Positions 1 through 12,300 of a stretch of 49,752 nt of DNA are shown piece after piece. Under the pieces are notes generated by a model. That model was not told the DNA's origin, searched no databases, and saw only the letters and a list, made by a program, of their open reading frames with translations. The position numbers and the translations under genes were made by a program. The number at the start of each line of letters is the position of its first letter. Within the stretch, counting starts at the first letter, position 1. Origin of the DNA: Branchiostoma floridae. Its lineage: Eukaryota > Chordata > Leptocardii > Amphioxiformes > Branchiostomatidae. The DNA lies in NCBI RefSeq assembly GCF_000003815.2, contig NC_049981.1, positions 28,982,917 to 29,032,668 of the forward strand. Direction: 5' to 3'.

Positions 1-243
1 CAGATGTGCTAGATTTTAGCACAGAAGGTAATTTACATAGATAATGCATGAACACATTTCACGGGTACATCGCAACAGTGTGATATTTATGAGCCTTAAA
101 TGTTAATTATCATGCAGCATGGCATTTGTACAAAGCCCCCAGGTCTTCTATTTGTCTGGCACAGATACATATTCTTCTAATAGTTTTTTTCCTTCTTCTT
201 TTTTTAAACACAACACCTAAAGCAGCAATAATCCTAAATCAGG

Positions 244-386
244 TTAGATAAGTTTTGTTTCTTTTGTACACTTCATCATAGCAGAGAGAAGTCGTGTGAA
301 TCCCGTGTCCTTTGGTTTCTCCAGCCCCCGCATCATACGCTGCTTCATGATGGACACAAACTCCTTGTTACTCAGCTCACCGTCAT
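244..386 (-). CDS. MICU1: MICU1 terminal coding exon: rest of EF-hand 2, C-helix, stop
   Basis: 143 nt. It completes the loop as [12 protein letters not shown] and continues [18 protein letters not shown], with TAA at 246-244. The C-terminal helix ends [11 protein letters not shown] and lacks the longer WDFALPKQ tail of the human protein. The cysteine aligns with the human C-terminal cysteine used in the MICU1-MICU2 disulfide. Confidence 0.95.
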
Positions 387-3300
387 CTGGCAAGAACAAA
401 TTGCTATCAGTGCAAGTCTACTTTAAAAAAAAATCATAGTGTGCATCAGCTCGATTAATGCCTTCTGTCATATTTTGCTGTTTTGCCCATATTCATTGAT
501 CACCAGAAGGGAAATTTCACAAGAGTCAAGCATATTTTTACCTCAAAATCTACCCTCACAATGAACATCTGAAGCTCATTGACCCCAAACTTCAACCAAT
601 CCCTAAAATTTGTGCAAAGATCAAGAGAATACCAGGCGTACAATGTAGTACTCTAGTACGCATACCTATTATTATGCCCCATTTTCCTGTCTGAACTGGA
701 CAGGGTTTTCCGAAAACCCCATTATAATTATTGATTTTTCTGATGTGTGGCAGGGTATCATACATGATAATATCATTGGAAAGTGATTGGTGTTGTTACG
801 AAACGGCACAGAAGGTATTAAAAGTTGGAAGATACAAGACAGTGCAGTAAAAAATCACATTGAGATGTTGAACAGTTGTTCAAGTTCAACTCACCGTTTT
901 CATCAAACAGCTTGAAGACAATCTCCACAACATGGTCATTCAGCTCTACTCCAGCCACCGTCAGAGCTACATGCTTCAGAGTGGCTGCAAACATGTCATA
1001 AACAACAAAAATGTCAGGTCTGCACGTGTTTTCTAATAGTTAGACCTTCCAATAGTAGAACAGCAAGCTACATGTATGTGTAATCTGTACCACTCTGTAA
1101 GATTTCACCATTGTGTTGCAGGCTTCTTATTTGGAAATTTTACTTCAGAATCACCAACAATTTCTAATCATGGTGAGTTTAGCTATGTGGGACAGATGTC
1201 TGGAGGGAGAGAGTGGATCTGGTCCGGGCAACTCGCCCGTGATGATGATGATGATTAGCACTCCTCAGAGGTTTACAGTTCTTTAACCTCCCCTGATGCC
1301 TTACCCCATAACCAATGTATATCAGTGTTAATAAGGTCCAACGGAGAGCTGTGCGCATAATACTCGGACAGAACTACACGTCTTACACTGATGCCTGTTC
1401 TGACTACCTTCTCTACAAGCACGACGTCTTGAACTGATCAAAAACTTTGCTAACTCTCTCAGTCAGTCAGAGCACTTCCTGCACTTACTGCCACCAGCCA
1501 GAGGTGAAATCAGTGGTAGACAGACAAGGTCATCCCACAAACTGAACACTACTCGCTGTAGAACTGAACGCTATCGTAACAGCGCTGTACCCTTTATGGT
1601 CCGCCTTTTGAACAAGTAATTGTCACCTGTGTGCTGCTGTTTTGTATTAAATAGTAAGACATTAAGTATTTAAAATATTTATCCGACATAGTGATACATT
1701 GATATTACTGTACTGTTTTAAATATCTTATCCCAACGTTGTTTTAATTTGTCTGTCTAACCGGATTTTTAAGATCCGTGCCTGTGCGATTATTTATAATC
1801 TTCGATTTTAACCACCTTGTTGATTTAATGATGTAATGGTTTGTAATGACTTGACGCAATTCAGCCGTGAGGCTGCCATGCCAATGTCAGTTTGTTTGTA
1901 TTTTGAAATAAACCAGTCATATACATATAAAGAGTCTAAGCAGTGTACATGTATCAACACCAGCCATCAAAGTACACATTTTAGGATAAATAACGGAATT
2001 CTTTTACTCAAATCAGAATCCTCTGCATAATTGGCCCTATCCCTTTCAAGGTCACTTAGTATATATACATTAACCTACCTACCTATACATTAATCTTTAT
2101 CATAAATGTCCCAACCAGGGATAGCGAGTGTCCTCATCAAATAACTATCATAAAAATTGCCAGTTTCTATATTTAGAGTGTTTTATAATGCCATTCGCTA
2201 CCTACAAAATGATGACATGATATAATGTTAATAGTTTAAGCTGAGTTAATGTACAGTGGTAGCATGTGTCCTCATCAAATGATCATGATTGTGAAATTGC
2301 AATTTTCTATATCTAGAGTCTTTTTTAAATGTCATTTGCTGCCCTTATAGTATAAAATCATGACACGGTATAACTTTGATGCTTGAATATGAGTTTATGT
2401 ACCTGGGTCTATGGATGCCCCCGCCACATGGTAAAATGTCAGTGCCGTGTCAACATCATTTATGTTCTTTAACACTTGAAAGAAGTTCTTGTAGTCTTCG
2501 AAGGTCACTCCAGGCACTTCCTACAGCAGAACAAAATGTCAAATAATCAACATTAAGGAATGGAAATTGCTACACATACCAACTTATGAAACTAATGTCA
2601 TTCCTACAATGTACATGCTACAAGCTAAACATCACCAACGGAAATTATCTAAGATGTTGATGTCTTAACTACCTCGTCCTCCTTCTCCTTGAAGTACTTC
2701 TTGACCCTGGCCATCATCTTCTTCTTCCTGTTGTCTGACAATCCCGCATATGTCAGCATGACATCACAGAAGTCTCGCACTGAGATCTTCCCGTCATCTG
2801 GGTCATATCTCTCAAACTGTAAGACAGAGAAGACATTGCAGTGATAGTGATGTACAATAATACCTGGAATTACAAAGCAGGGTTCGAAATACACATACTT
2901 AACTTGCAATTTGCACATAATTTTTGAGACTTGCATGTAAAAATATTCTGAACTTGCAATATTGCATATTGAAAATACCTGGCCTATAGTAAAAATACTG
3001 AGGCTACGGTGCCTTTGTTTGTCTGACTGTGATCGTCACCGGTCGTCAGTAGGAGTGATCTATATATTATATATATATAATCAAATTTGGCTGGCTGCAA
3101 AATTACATGCTGATTATGTGGATATCTTTAAAAAAATTTCAAGTTCTGTCTATATTTTCAAGCGCTGATTTCTGTCCGTCAAATGTGACAGAATGGGCAA
3201 AATTCTTATCTGTCCTGAGCAGCAAAATTCCGCCAAAGAATGGAATGATGGATGCTGGCTAGACTGTTGCAGTATCGTCTAGTTGTAGTTTGCATGTAAA

Positions 3301-6300
3301 TTTTTCAAATTGCATGTAAAATTTTTGCCAACTTGCAATTTTGCATGTAGCAAAAAAAAAAGTATTTCGATCCCTGCAAAGTAAGCTGATTGTCCATAGG
3401 GAAATGAAATAGTATCTGTCTGTATCTGTATCTATGTAGCAGGTATAAGCGCCCTTCAGCGCAACACACCAGCTTCGCAGTTGTAGTAGTAGAATAGTCG
3501 AACAAACTGAGACCTTTCCATGTTTTGGGCCTTCTCTTCTCTCTCAATCTATAATAGGGAAACCTGGTAGTGCACATTTTTAAAGACAAAATACGCAGTC
3601 AAGCTGTTCTGAATCAATTCAATTGTAAGAAGCAAGAGCAGAATTAGAAAGCACAATCTATGTATGTACTGATTTATTGACACAGTAAGAATTTCTCAGA
3701 TAGTCAGAGACAGAATTTCCTACCTCAATCCTGAGAATTTCATGTTGCAGCTGTGACTGGAAGGACAAGAACTTGTCCACTGTCAAAGTCTGGTCCATCT
3801 CCTCGCCAAAGAAGTATCTCGCCAACGCACTCCCAACTCCAGCCTTTGCCTTCACGTTCCCCGTGGTACTGCGGTCACGGTGGCGCATCCCTGTTGACGT
3901 CTGGTGGAATACAACACTCTGGACCTGGAAGGAAATACAACACATTGTACTGTACCAAACATTCATTTTGGTAAACTTGTTGTGTGGCTTAGCTGCTCAA
4001 AACTGCAGGGACAACACAATTATTGAAAACTAATAAATACAATAAGTACAATGTAAAACTGCAAACTGTAAATATCTTTACAGTTTTCTTTCTTCTTCTC
4101 AAGAGAAATAGAAAATCATTAAGGAGACTTTTGCATCACTGTTCTGTAGCTAAGATACAATCATGAATAACACCTTTTTTGAAAGAAAGATTGGTAAGGC
4201 ATTACAAATGGTGATGCCACACATATATTTTGCAGTACATTTCAATTAAGGTATTAACAGTATGTACATTTTTGTACATGTATGTACCGGTAAATATTCA
4301 ATGTTCTGTATGTACATGTTATATGTCATGGAATTTTGCCATGAAGTCCACAAAGATTAGCATGTCACTTATGGATTTTCTGAATAAAGTCTCAAAGTCT
4401 CAAGCACTTACGAACAAGAATGATACTCTCATGCAATTAAGGGAATCATTACACATGACATGTAGAAATGTCTCCACAAGAAATCCAATTGTATTACATA
4501 TACATTTGTACATCATGAAGACTATAATTGGAGAGAAACACAATTATTGTGATTCCTGTATCCGCTTGTGTCCACTGAACTGAGATTCCTTACCTTTTCA
4601 AACTCGTCATATGACAGGTGTCCATTTCCGTCCAAGTCGTACATACGGAATGCTATCTCAAAGTTCCGTCGTGGGGCTACAAAAAAATATCACAGGTAAC
4701 ATGTATATCATCAAAAGTAGGAAATTAGACAAAGAATGTTTAGCTTTCTTAATAATTTGTTGAAATGCATAACTCAGGTCTTTATAAACTTATAACATGA
4801 TTACATACATTGCACGTAACTGTCCCCCTTTGGCTAAACTTTCCAGTTTCTGCATCTACCATTCATTTTTTCACTAAAGGTGTCAAAAGAAGAAATTCTG
4901 GGTGACTTACTTGCCAGTACAGTAAGTAGGAAGATGTAGTCAGTGAAGTTGATGAGACCATTTTCTCCCAGTTTGTTGAAGATGTTTCCATCATCTCCAA
5001 ACTTTGTCTCCACATCTGCACGTATTGCCTGAAGTGATGCACGGAGCACAACACTTAGAGATCTCACATGTTGAGATACAAATGAATGGAAACAAACTCT
5101 AATAGTGGAACTCGATTTGCACTAGAAAGAGAACTTTTTAAAGAAATTGAAAGATTACATAAATGTGTGGTCACATTTTAACATTTAATCCATTGTACTC
5201 ACTGTCACAGTGGAAAATATCCAAACAACTGCAGAGGAATGGGGCAACCACTACATGCACATGTATATAGAAAGCCATGCAAACATGAATATCCTATTTC
5301 ACTCATCCAACTGTTCTTTACTACTTAAAGCAGGGAAAATGATACCATGCCATTTATAAATCACATCATTACTTTGAGGATAGAATTGAGCAAAACGTCC
5401 AAAACAAACTTTGCATTTATTCAACAACTCTGAAAATGGTAAATGGAAAATTTTATAGCCAATCCTTAAGAAATTCATACATTACATTGGAGCATATATC
5501 ACAGCAGTGCACCCTTAACAATTACATGGAAACTCCATTTTCTTGAAGCTTTGTACAAACAATAGTCACATATCTTCAAGCACATATCTGCTTTACAGCC
5601 TACAAAATGTAGCTGTCTTTAAGGGTGTATCTAGAGTTTGCCACTTAATCTCCAGGCTATTAAATGTCTCACCAGCAGTTTCTCACCAATGTAGAACCTG
5701 CACATTATTTTTGAATTTTGCCATGCTGGAAAACATTTACTTTGAAATTCTGATTAGCATTTTTTTTTTTGCGTGTCTGTACTGACTTACTTTAGCATGT
5801 TGTCCCTACACACAGGAGGGAAAAGAAAGTTTAACGACTGATAGAGGACAGACGACAACACACACAAAACATGGAGATTGGACACAAAACACTCTGAGAT
5901 AGTCTCAACGTGCCTACACTGGCAGATTTGGCTACAACACATATTTTTGTTGTTTGACAACAATGTAGAATTCAAAACAACCTTCAAAATGATGCTCAAT
6001 TTTTTTGTCCCTTTCTTCCTCTACAGTAAAGCCATATTGACCGAGCTTATAACTTAAGTACAGCAGCAGACCCTTTAAACATAACTTCATTATAGACCAT
6101 ACCATGCATAAACCTACCCTTCCTTGACTTCAAAAATATACAAACTTTATGAGTAACTAAACTGCCTGATAGCTTTCGTAGAAAGGACACTGTCAGTACA
6201 GGCATGTTGGATGCAGAATTATGGTAATTAACATTGTGTAACTCACCATATGGAGAGAATGGTGATCGTGAAGCTTTTGAAGAAGAATGCAGAAGACAGC

Positions 6301-9300
6301 AACATTACAAAAGCACATGAACACAATACACGGCACAGACGTTAGGCAAACACACCAAAGTTGTGACGTATTAGTCTGCGTGTGCTTTAACAGCTACATG
6401 TAACTCCCTAAAAGGTTGTGAGTTCACTTGAATTGAGCAAAAAGTAACATATCATCTTACTTCACTTCTCTCTGCAAACTTGGTGAATAAAACAAGGTTA
6501 CTATGAACATCTGTAATAGCTTCTCTGTGCAATGGGGGAGGGGGGCTTAAAGCACAGGAAAATTTTCTTTTGATGAGACTGGGCTTGATAACACATTTGT
6601 CACACCTGACTGAGGGAGGTGATTAAATGTTTTCAAGCGTGAAAACTATGCTTTTTTTCTTCAAAAGTCCATTGGAAAAGACGCATAAAACTGTCCTGTA
6701 CCAAATCCTGTTCTCAAGTTTTTGAGTGTCATATATTTCACAAATTCATATATTTCACAAATATAATGTAATCTATACACTAGAGAAGTTAATAAAGAAT
6801 CATTGAAAATTCTTTATAACATTTATAGTTACGTGTGACAGACGTGTACAACATACAAACTAACTTTCAAAATTGTTATAAATTGGCATCAGTATCAACC
6901 AAAACCAAATGTACACAGCTTTTCTGGGTTTGTACTTTTCAGCCATATTGCCATGTCAGTTTGGCAAGGTTGCAGGTCTGATGTTAACAGCTAGGGGGCA
7001 TGCTTGGACTCACCGCCAAGAGCTCGGCGTGTGAAGCAGTGTGGTGATGCTTGGGTCACAAACAGACATCCAAAGAAAGAACATGTAAAAAGGTGTGTTA
7101 GGAAATAAAGGAAGAGAGAAGTGGAGTGCAAGACATACAGGTTACTGAATGAACTTCCTTTCCAATCATTCAGGAGAACATTTGTTGGAGAAATCTTGTT
7201 GATTCAGGACTTAGTAGTTGGGAGAGTATGCATGTACAAATGGATGTCAAAGATACTTAGGGATGTCTCAGGACATGCAGTAGTTTTTACATTAGTGGAC
7301 CGTTGATCATGCAGAGTAGCAAATGGCATAGTTAAGCAACCTGCCTTCTGGAGGGGTAAAAGAATGTTACCAGCAGGAAGCCCAATGATCATGTCATGGT
7401 GACCCTTTTCACAACCAAGATCATTCATGTTAGCAGTTATAGCATATGATAAAGGCAATTTCTGTTGTGAATTCTACACCACTGATGGTCCCTTATCATT
7501 TAGAAAAATGCCATATTCTTTCTAAACACTTGCAATATCCACTTTGCTTCGGTAACTTCCTCTAGCATGTTTCTACCAGTTTGATCTTGGATCCTTCATC
7601 TTGTGAACCGAATCACTTACCTTGATGTGTACATGTCTGAACTGGTCCAGCCCAAGTCCTGCATTTGTAACAAAGAAGAAAAGTACATGTATATTTTATC
7701 ACATCAAAGAGCTGATGAAGGTCTGTATACAGAACTTACGCATAGAAATTGTTATCCAAGGTTTGTATTACCTTGTAGATACCTTTTAATGAAGTTAATG
7801 AGGTAAACACATACATGTATCAGGAACATTATAAATCCTTCGAAAAAAAAAATACTGTGACTTACGTAAAAAATAATACTGTGACTTTTAAAATACTGTA
7901 AATGCAGAAATGTTCGCGGTGGATTAATGTTTGCGTTTTTCGCGGTGGCCACTTTACCGCGAATTTAAAACCACCGCGAACATTTTTTCAAGGTAGTAAG
8001 AGACTATAGTGCATGGTGCTACCCCGAAATTAAAACCACCGCGAAAATTCCTTTTTCCCGCTACCGCGAAATTAAATCCCCGCGAACTTGAATGCATTTA
8101 CAGTAACACATAACTTAATGCAGGTCAGTAATAAAGTTCATCCTACCTTCTGGTTGTTTGTCACCAGGGGTGATAGAACGGACAAAGTCCTCTGGAGTCA
8201 TGTAGATTTCATGGTGCCCGTCTTCATCATAGACTTTCAGCGTGGCAAAGTAGCGGAAAATCTTGTCTGGAGTGGAGTAAGCACGGATTCTGTTCTCGTA
8301 CTCAATCACCTACAAGAAGACATTAGAACACAGAAAAGTCTTTAATCCATCCATCTATTCAGCAATTTTTACCTTATTCATATTCAGAAGAACTAGTAAT
8401 ACTTACAATGTATCAGAGGAAATCAAATGAACATGTACACGTAATGCAGTATGATGTATGCTGCCTACGTGGAGGTCTTAAGTGTTTTGAATGAAACGAA
8501 TTGCAAGCAGATGCCAGCTTTGTATCTTGAGTAGAATCTCAGGGTTATTCTTGCAACCTTGGGTAGAGTCTTAACAAACTGTTGTACAATTGTCAGGTAT
8601 TTTACAGTGTATCATGTTTGAGTGAGAGCATGAAGCCTTCATGTGATGTTTGTCATTCTTAAGAATCTTGACAAACTGTTGTACAATTGTCAGGTATTTT
8701 GACCACCACTACCAAGACCAAAGGTAAATATCAGGGTTATTCTTGCACAACGACCTTGCCATGGCACACGTTCCATTTTCTTCCCTTTTCGACAAGTGGG
8801 TTCTTTTAGTTTTACGTGCAGAGGTCTGACAATTAAGGCTTATGCCCAAGCTCCCTCATACACCGCCCGGGCTACCAGCTTTACATCGACATCTGAAATG
8901 ATAAATGCAATGCCTTAAATATACTACATTGTACATGTCCAAGCTGAGCCAACCCTGGGGTCGAACTCAGGCCCAGGGATACATGGAATTTCAATCAGGT
9001 GTTTTGAATACTGTTAATTATATTTTTGCAGGACTTAATTTCTTACTCGTAGAGTGGAATTTGTTATCACCAAGTACAGTAGGGGCTTCTTCTCTGGGTA
9101 GTTTTAAAGAACACTTGCAGATAGATGTGCAAAAGTTAGGTGTGACGGGTCATTCGGTGTAATATAACCAGCTGCTGCCGTGCTGCGTGCGGTTATACCG
9201 GTAATATAGATACAGATACAGATTAGCAGAAAAGGAAAGGTGTTGTAAGTTTGCAGCAGACACAATTCTATAGTACAGCTGTCCAGCCTGTAGTAGTACA

Positions 9301-12300
9301 TTTCAAATGCACAGTCTAACAGAATGGCACATCACAGCTAAAACCACAAAACAAAACCATCTTGCACATAGATTTCAAGGTTATCATAGTAAATCAATAT
9401 GACTTAAAAAAGCAAAAAAAACATCAATGAAGACTTCATGCTCGCACTCCAACACGATACACTGCAAAAAACCTGACAATTGTACAACAGTTTGTCAAAT
9501 AGAGAAGGACAAGCCCAGGTAAAATAGGCGCTGACACAACCAATTGCTCCGAAGGGATTTAGAGTAAGACCTGGGAAGATTTACCACCACCAAAGGTGTC
9601 TAATCCCCTCAGTAAGCCCCTCCACATGAATGCCAAAACATTCTCTCGGCGTGAGTGATATGCCAATGACATAAAACGTGGGAGGAATAAGCATTGCCTT
9701 CATTACCACCGTCTGTGGTTATGTTTGATGAAAGTACCTTCCCTGGAAGGCGATGAGAACAGTAATGTGATTACACGATCGGCTGTGGAATATCTGCACA
9801 CATATGAGAGCCTCCATGACTGATAAGAGGTCATCCCTTCAGAAACAGGCTCCCGGCTTTTAAGGTCAAAATGTAGGGTAAAGCATTGATTTTTTTTTTT
9901 ACGGTGGCCAAATATAGATCTTAAAGATGCTGTAATCCGACCCCTCTTTGTAGTTTCAAAGTAAATTATATGGTCTTGTCTTCAGATGTAATAAGATAAA
10001 TTAATCCCATTCAATCTAAGAAAACAAAAGCTATCAATGATTTGGCGGACTCGAAATTCAATCTCTTGATACTGAATTAGAATATTTTATCCTCCAAGTT
10101 GCAAGATATGCATATTCATTTCTACTAACTACAGCACAAAGGCAGGTATTTCCAAAACTACTGTTTAGTGAAGGAAGTGCTGTGCTGTAGCAACTACTAC
10201 ATTTGACTGCTTATCACATTCAATTTTGTATCAATTTTGTATTACCATTGGTTTTACTGTTCGCAGGGCCAGTTATTGTGAACAGAATTTATTTCATATA
10301 TACAGTGTTTTAGAAGGATTTGTTCTGCTTGAATGCATGGTACAAGCAAGGACAAATTCACTGCTAACTGCAATCAAAACACTCTTCAGGGCTGTCTCCA
10401 ACTCCGTTTTTTTCCATCCCACTTATTGTATAGGAGTCCATGTGGTTAATCTTTGTGTTGAATCTTAAATCTTACAAATACATTGTCATCAATTTAAGAT
10501 CATGAAGTTCAAGATTTTTTTGACAGGGTGAAATTTTTGTCTTTCCCAACTCCCAAGCCAATGTCCATCCTGGGACGGAGGAACAGGTCCCGGAGACCCC
10601 CCTGAATTCAATGTAACTCCCTGCTGCATGTGTCCGTATCTAAGTTACACATGTTATTCGTCCAGACACACCAGTATATGTTATCCCTCCATGTGCAATA
10701 GTACTCGACTGTACAAACAGTAGTCTTAGTGGTTGACAAATGTACCATTGTTGTTGTTGTTTTTAATAAAATAAAATAAAATAAAATAAAAAAATAAAAT
10801 AAAAATGTGTCCGTATCTGTACTCCTCAACTTTATTGTTAGGTGTTTTGTAAGATGAGCACACATACTTCTATTTTGAAGACTTGTATCACTCACCCTCC
10901 TGTCCCGAAAGCCGGGTCCTTTCTTCTTCTTCTTCTTGACCTCGCCCTCCCCCTCCTCCTCTGTGTCCACCACATCTATCTCCTTCCCCTCAGCGTGGGC
11001 CACCGACACGCTTTCCACCGCCCGCAACTGCCTGCGTGAAAACGACATAACTGTTTAATGTACGCGCACATTTACCTGATTAGGTCCACCTGACTAATGT
11101 TACCTCCATGAAATTGTGACTGCAATAAATTAACTGTAAATTCATTAATTTTACAGAGGTCTTATTCAGTAGGAGGGAAATCTAATTTAAAAGGAGTTTT
11201 GAGACAATTCTGTAGTAAAGTAGTTATACAAGGGAGACCATCACAACCGTTTTGAGATTCACAGTATTCTATTGCATCATTTGGTTACATAATACGACAT
11301 TACCAATGATTAAATTGCCAAATGTGTAATGAATATAATTTGCCAATCTCAAAAGAACATTTCAAATTGAAAAGAAAGCCCTTTTATCAACTGTAACATC
11401 ATATTGCATGATTGTATAAAATGTAACATAAATATGAGGCCAAATTTTAGAGAGTAATAGGGCTGATGCTAATGATATGTGTAACTGTAACTATGTAGCA
11501 TATGCACATGATGCTATATCTTTAAAGGCATCATTTTGTAATGACAGATTTTCAGGTACATACTATTGATAATTGAATGGCCCTATATTCCCTTGGCTCT
11601 TATTTTATTGGATCTCCCTCTTTAGTTGTGGGCCTTAAGTTAGCACCTGTCACAAACATTATATGACAGAAGTACTACAGCAAATTGAGGCCATTCTTGA
11701 GACATATTGGCTCATACCAAATTCAGCTATTTGTGATGGAAGTGGATGCCACACGTCCTTGGTTTTATCATGATGAAAATCATATGATAAAAGAGATCTT
11801 ATTGAATGTGCCTTTTCTTAGCATGTTACAATGTAGCTATGTTGTGCATGTAAAGAGGGACGTAACATGATCCTCCCTTCTATACCCCGCACACGACTTC
11901 CAGTCAACAATCCAGTGGCTGTACATGTTGTGTACCCAGGCGGCTGACTGCTATTTACAGCACAGCTAACTAAGGAAACATGATTAGCCTCTGTCAGACT
12001 CCAGTGGTGGCTGGAAAAACAGTGAAAGTCGACCAAATAGGATTTTGTCTACCGCTACCAATCGAAGATGGTAGCAGTTAACTGGTCATTTGAACGCTGG
12101 ATAATGTCTCCGGCAGATCATATCGCTATATTTGGCCAACTTCGCGGGTATTTTTCAGCCACAACAGAAGTCTGGAAGAGATTACAGCATGTTACAGATT
12201 ACTTGTAGGCCTACTCGGGACGCTGAGGCATTCTTGAAATATGGGGAATAACCGACATGCTGACTGAAATCCCTTAAGTGTGACGATTGGACATCTCCAA

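Larger units (their letters stand above)
387..2402 (-). other. MICU1 introns between the last three coding exons
   Basis: Gene-less stretches 387-894 and 985-2402, interrupted by the coding exon 895-984. The second holds the LINE remnant and the 138-bp duplication listed above. A (GAT)n run at 1241-1257 lies before the LINE. Nothing else recognised. Confidence 0.8.
5029..7620 (-). other. MICU1 intron holding the microexon candidates
   Basis: 2.6 kb between two constitutive exons in phase 0. Free of recognisable transposable elements, unlike most introns here. Contains the four candidate microexons. Confidence 0.75.

Noticed and set aside
4230-4583. 117-codon plus-strand frame
   Set aside because: Lies in a MICU1 intron, AT-rich, no homology or splice logic.
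5190-5240. Another possible MICU1 microexon (GTGAGT donor near 5198, ~26 nt)
   Set aside because: Length not a multiple of three and the acceptor was arbitrary.
10608-11048. 146-codon minus-strand frame beginning upstream of the poly-lysine exon
   Set aside because: Only 10896-11031 fits MICU1 and splice signals; the C-terminal half runs through an (AAAAT)n repeat.
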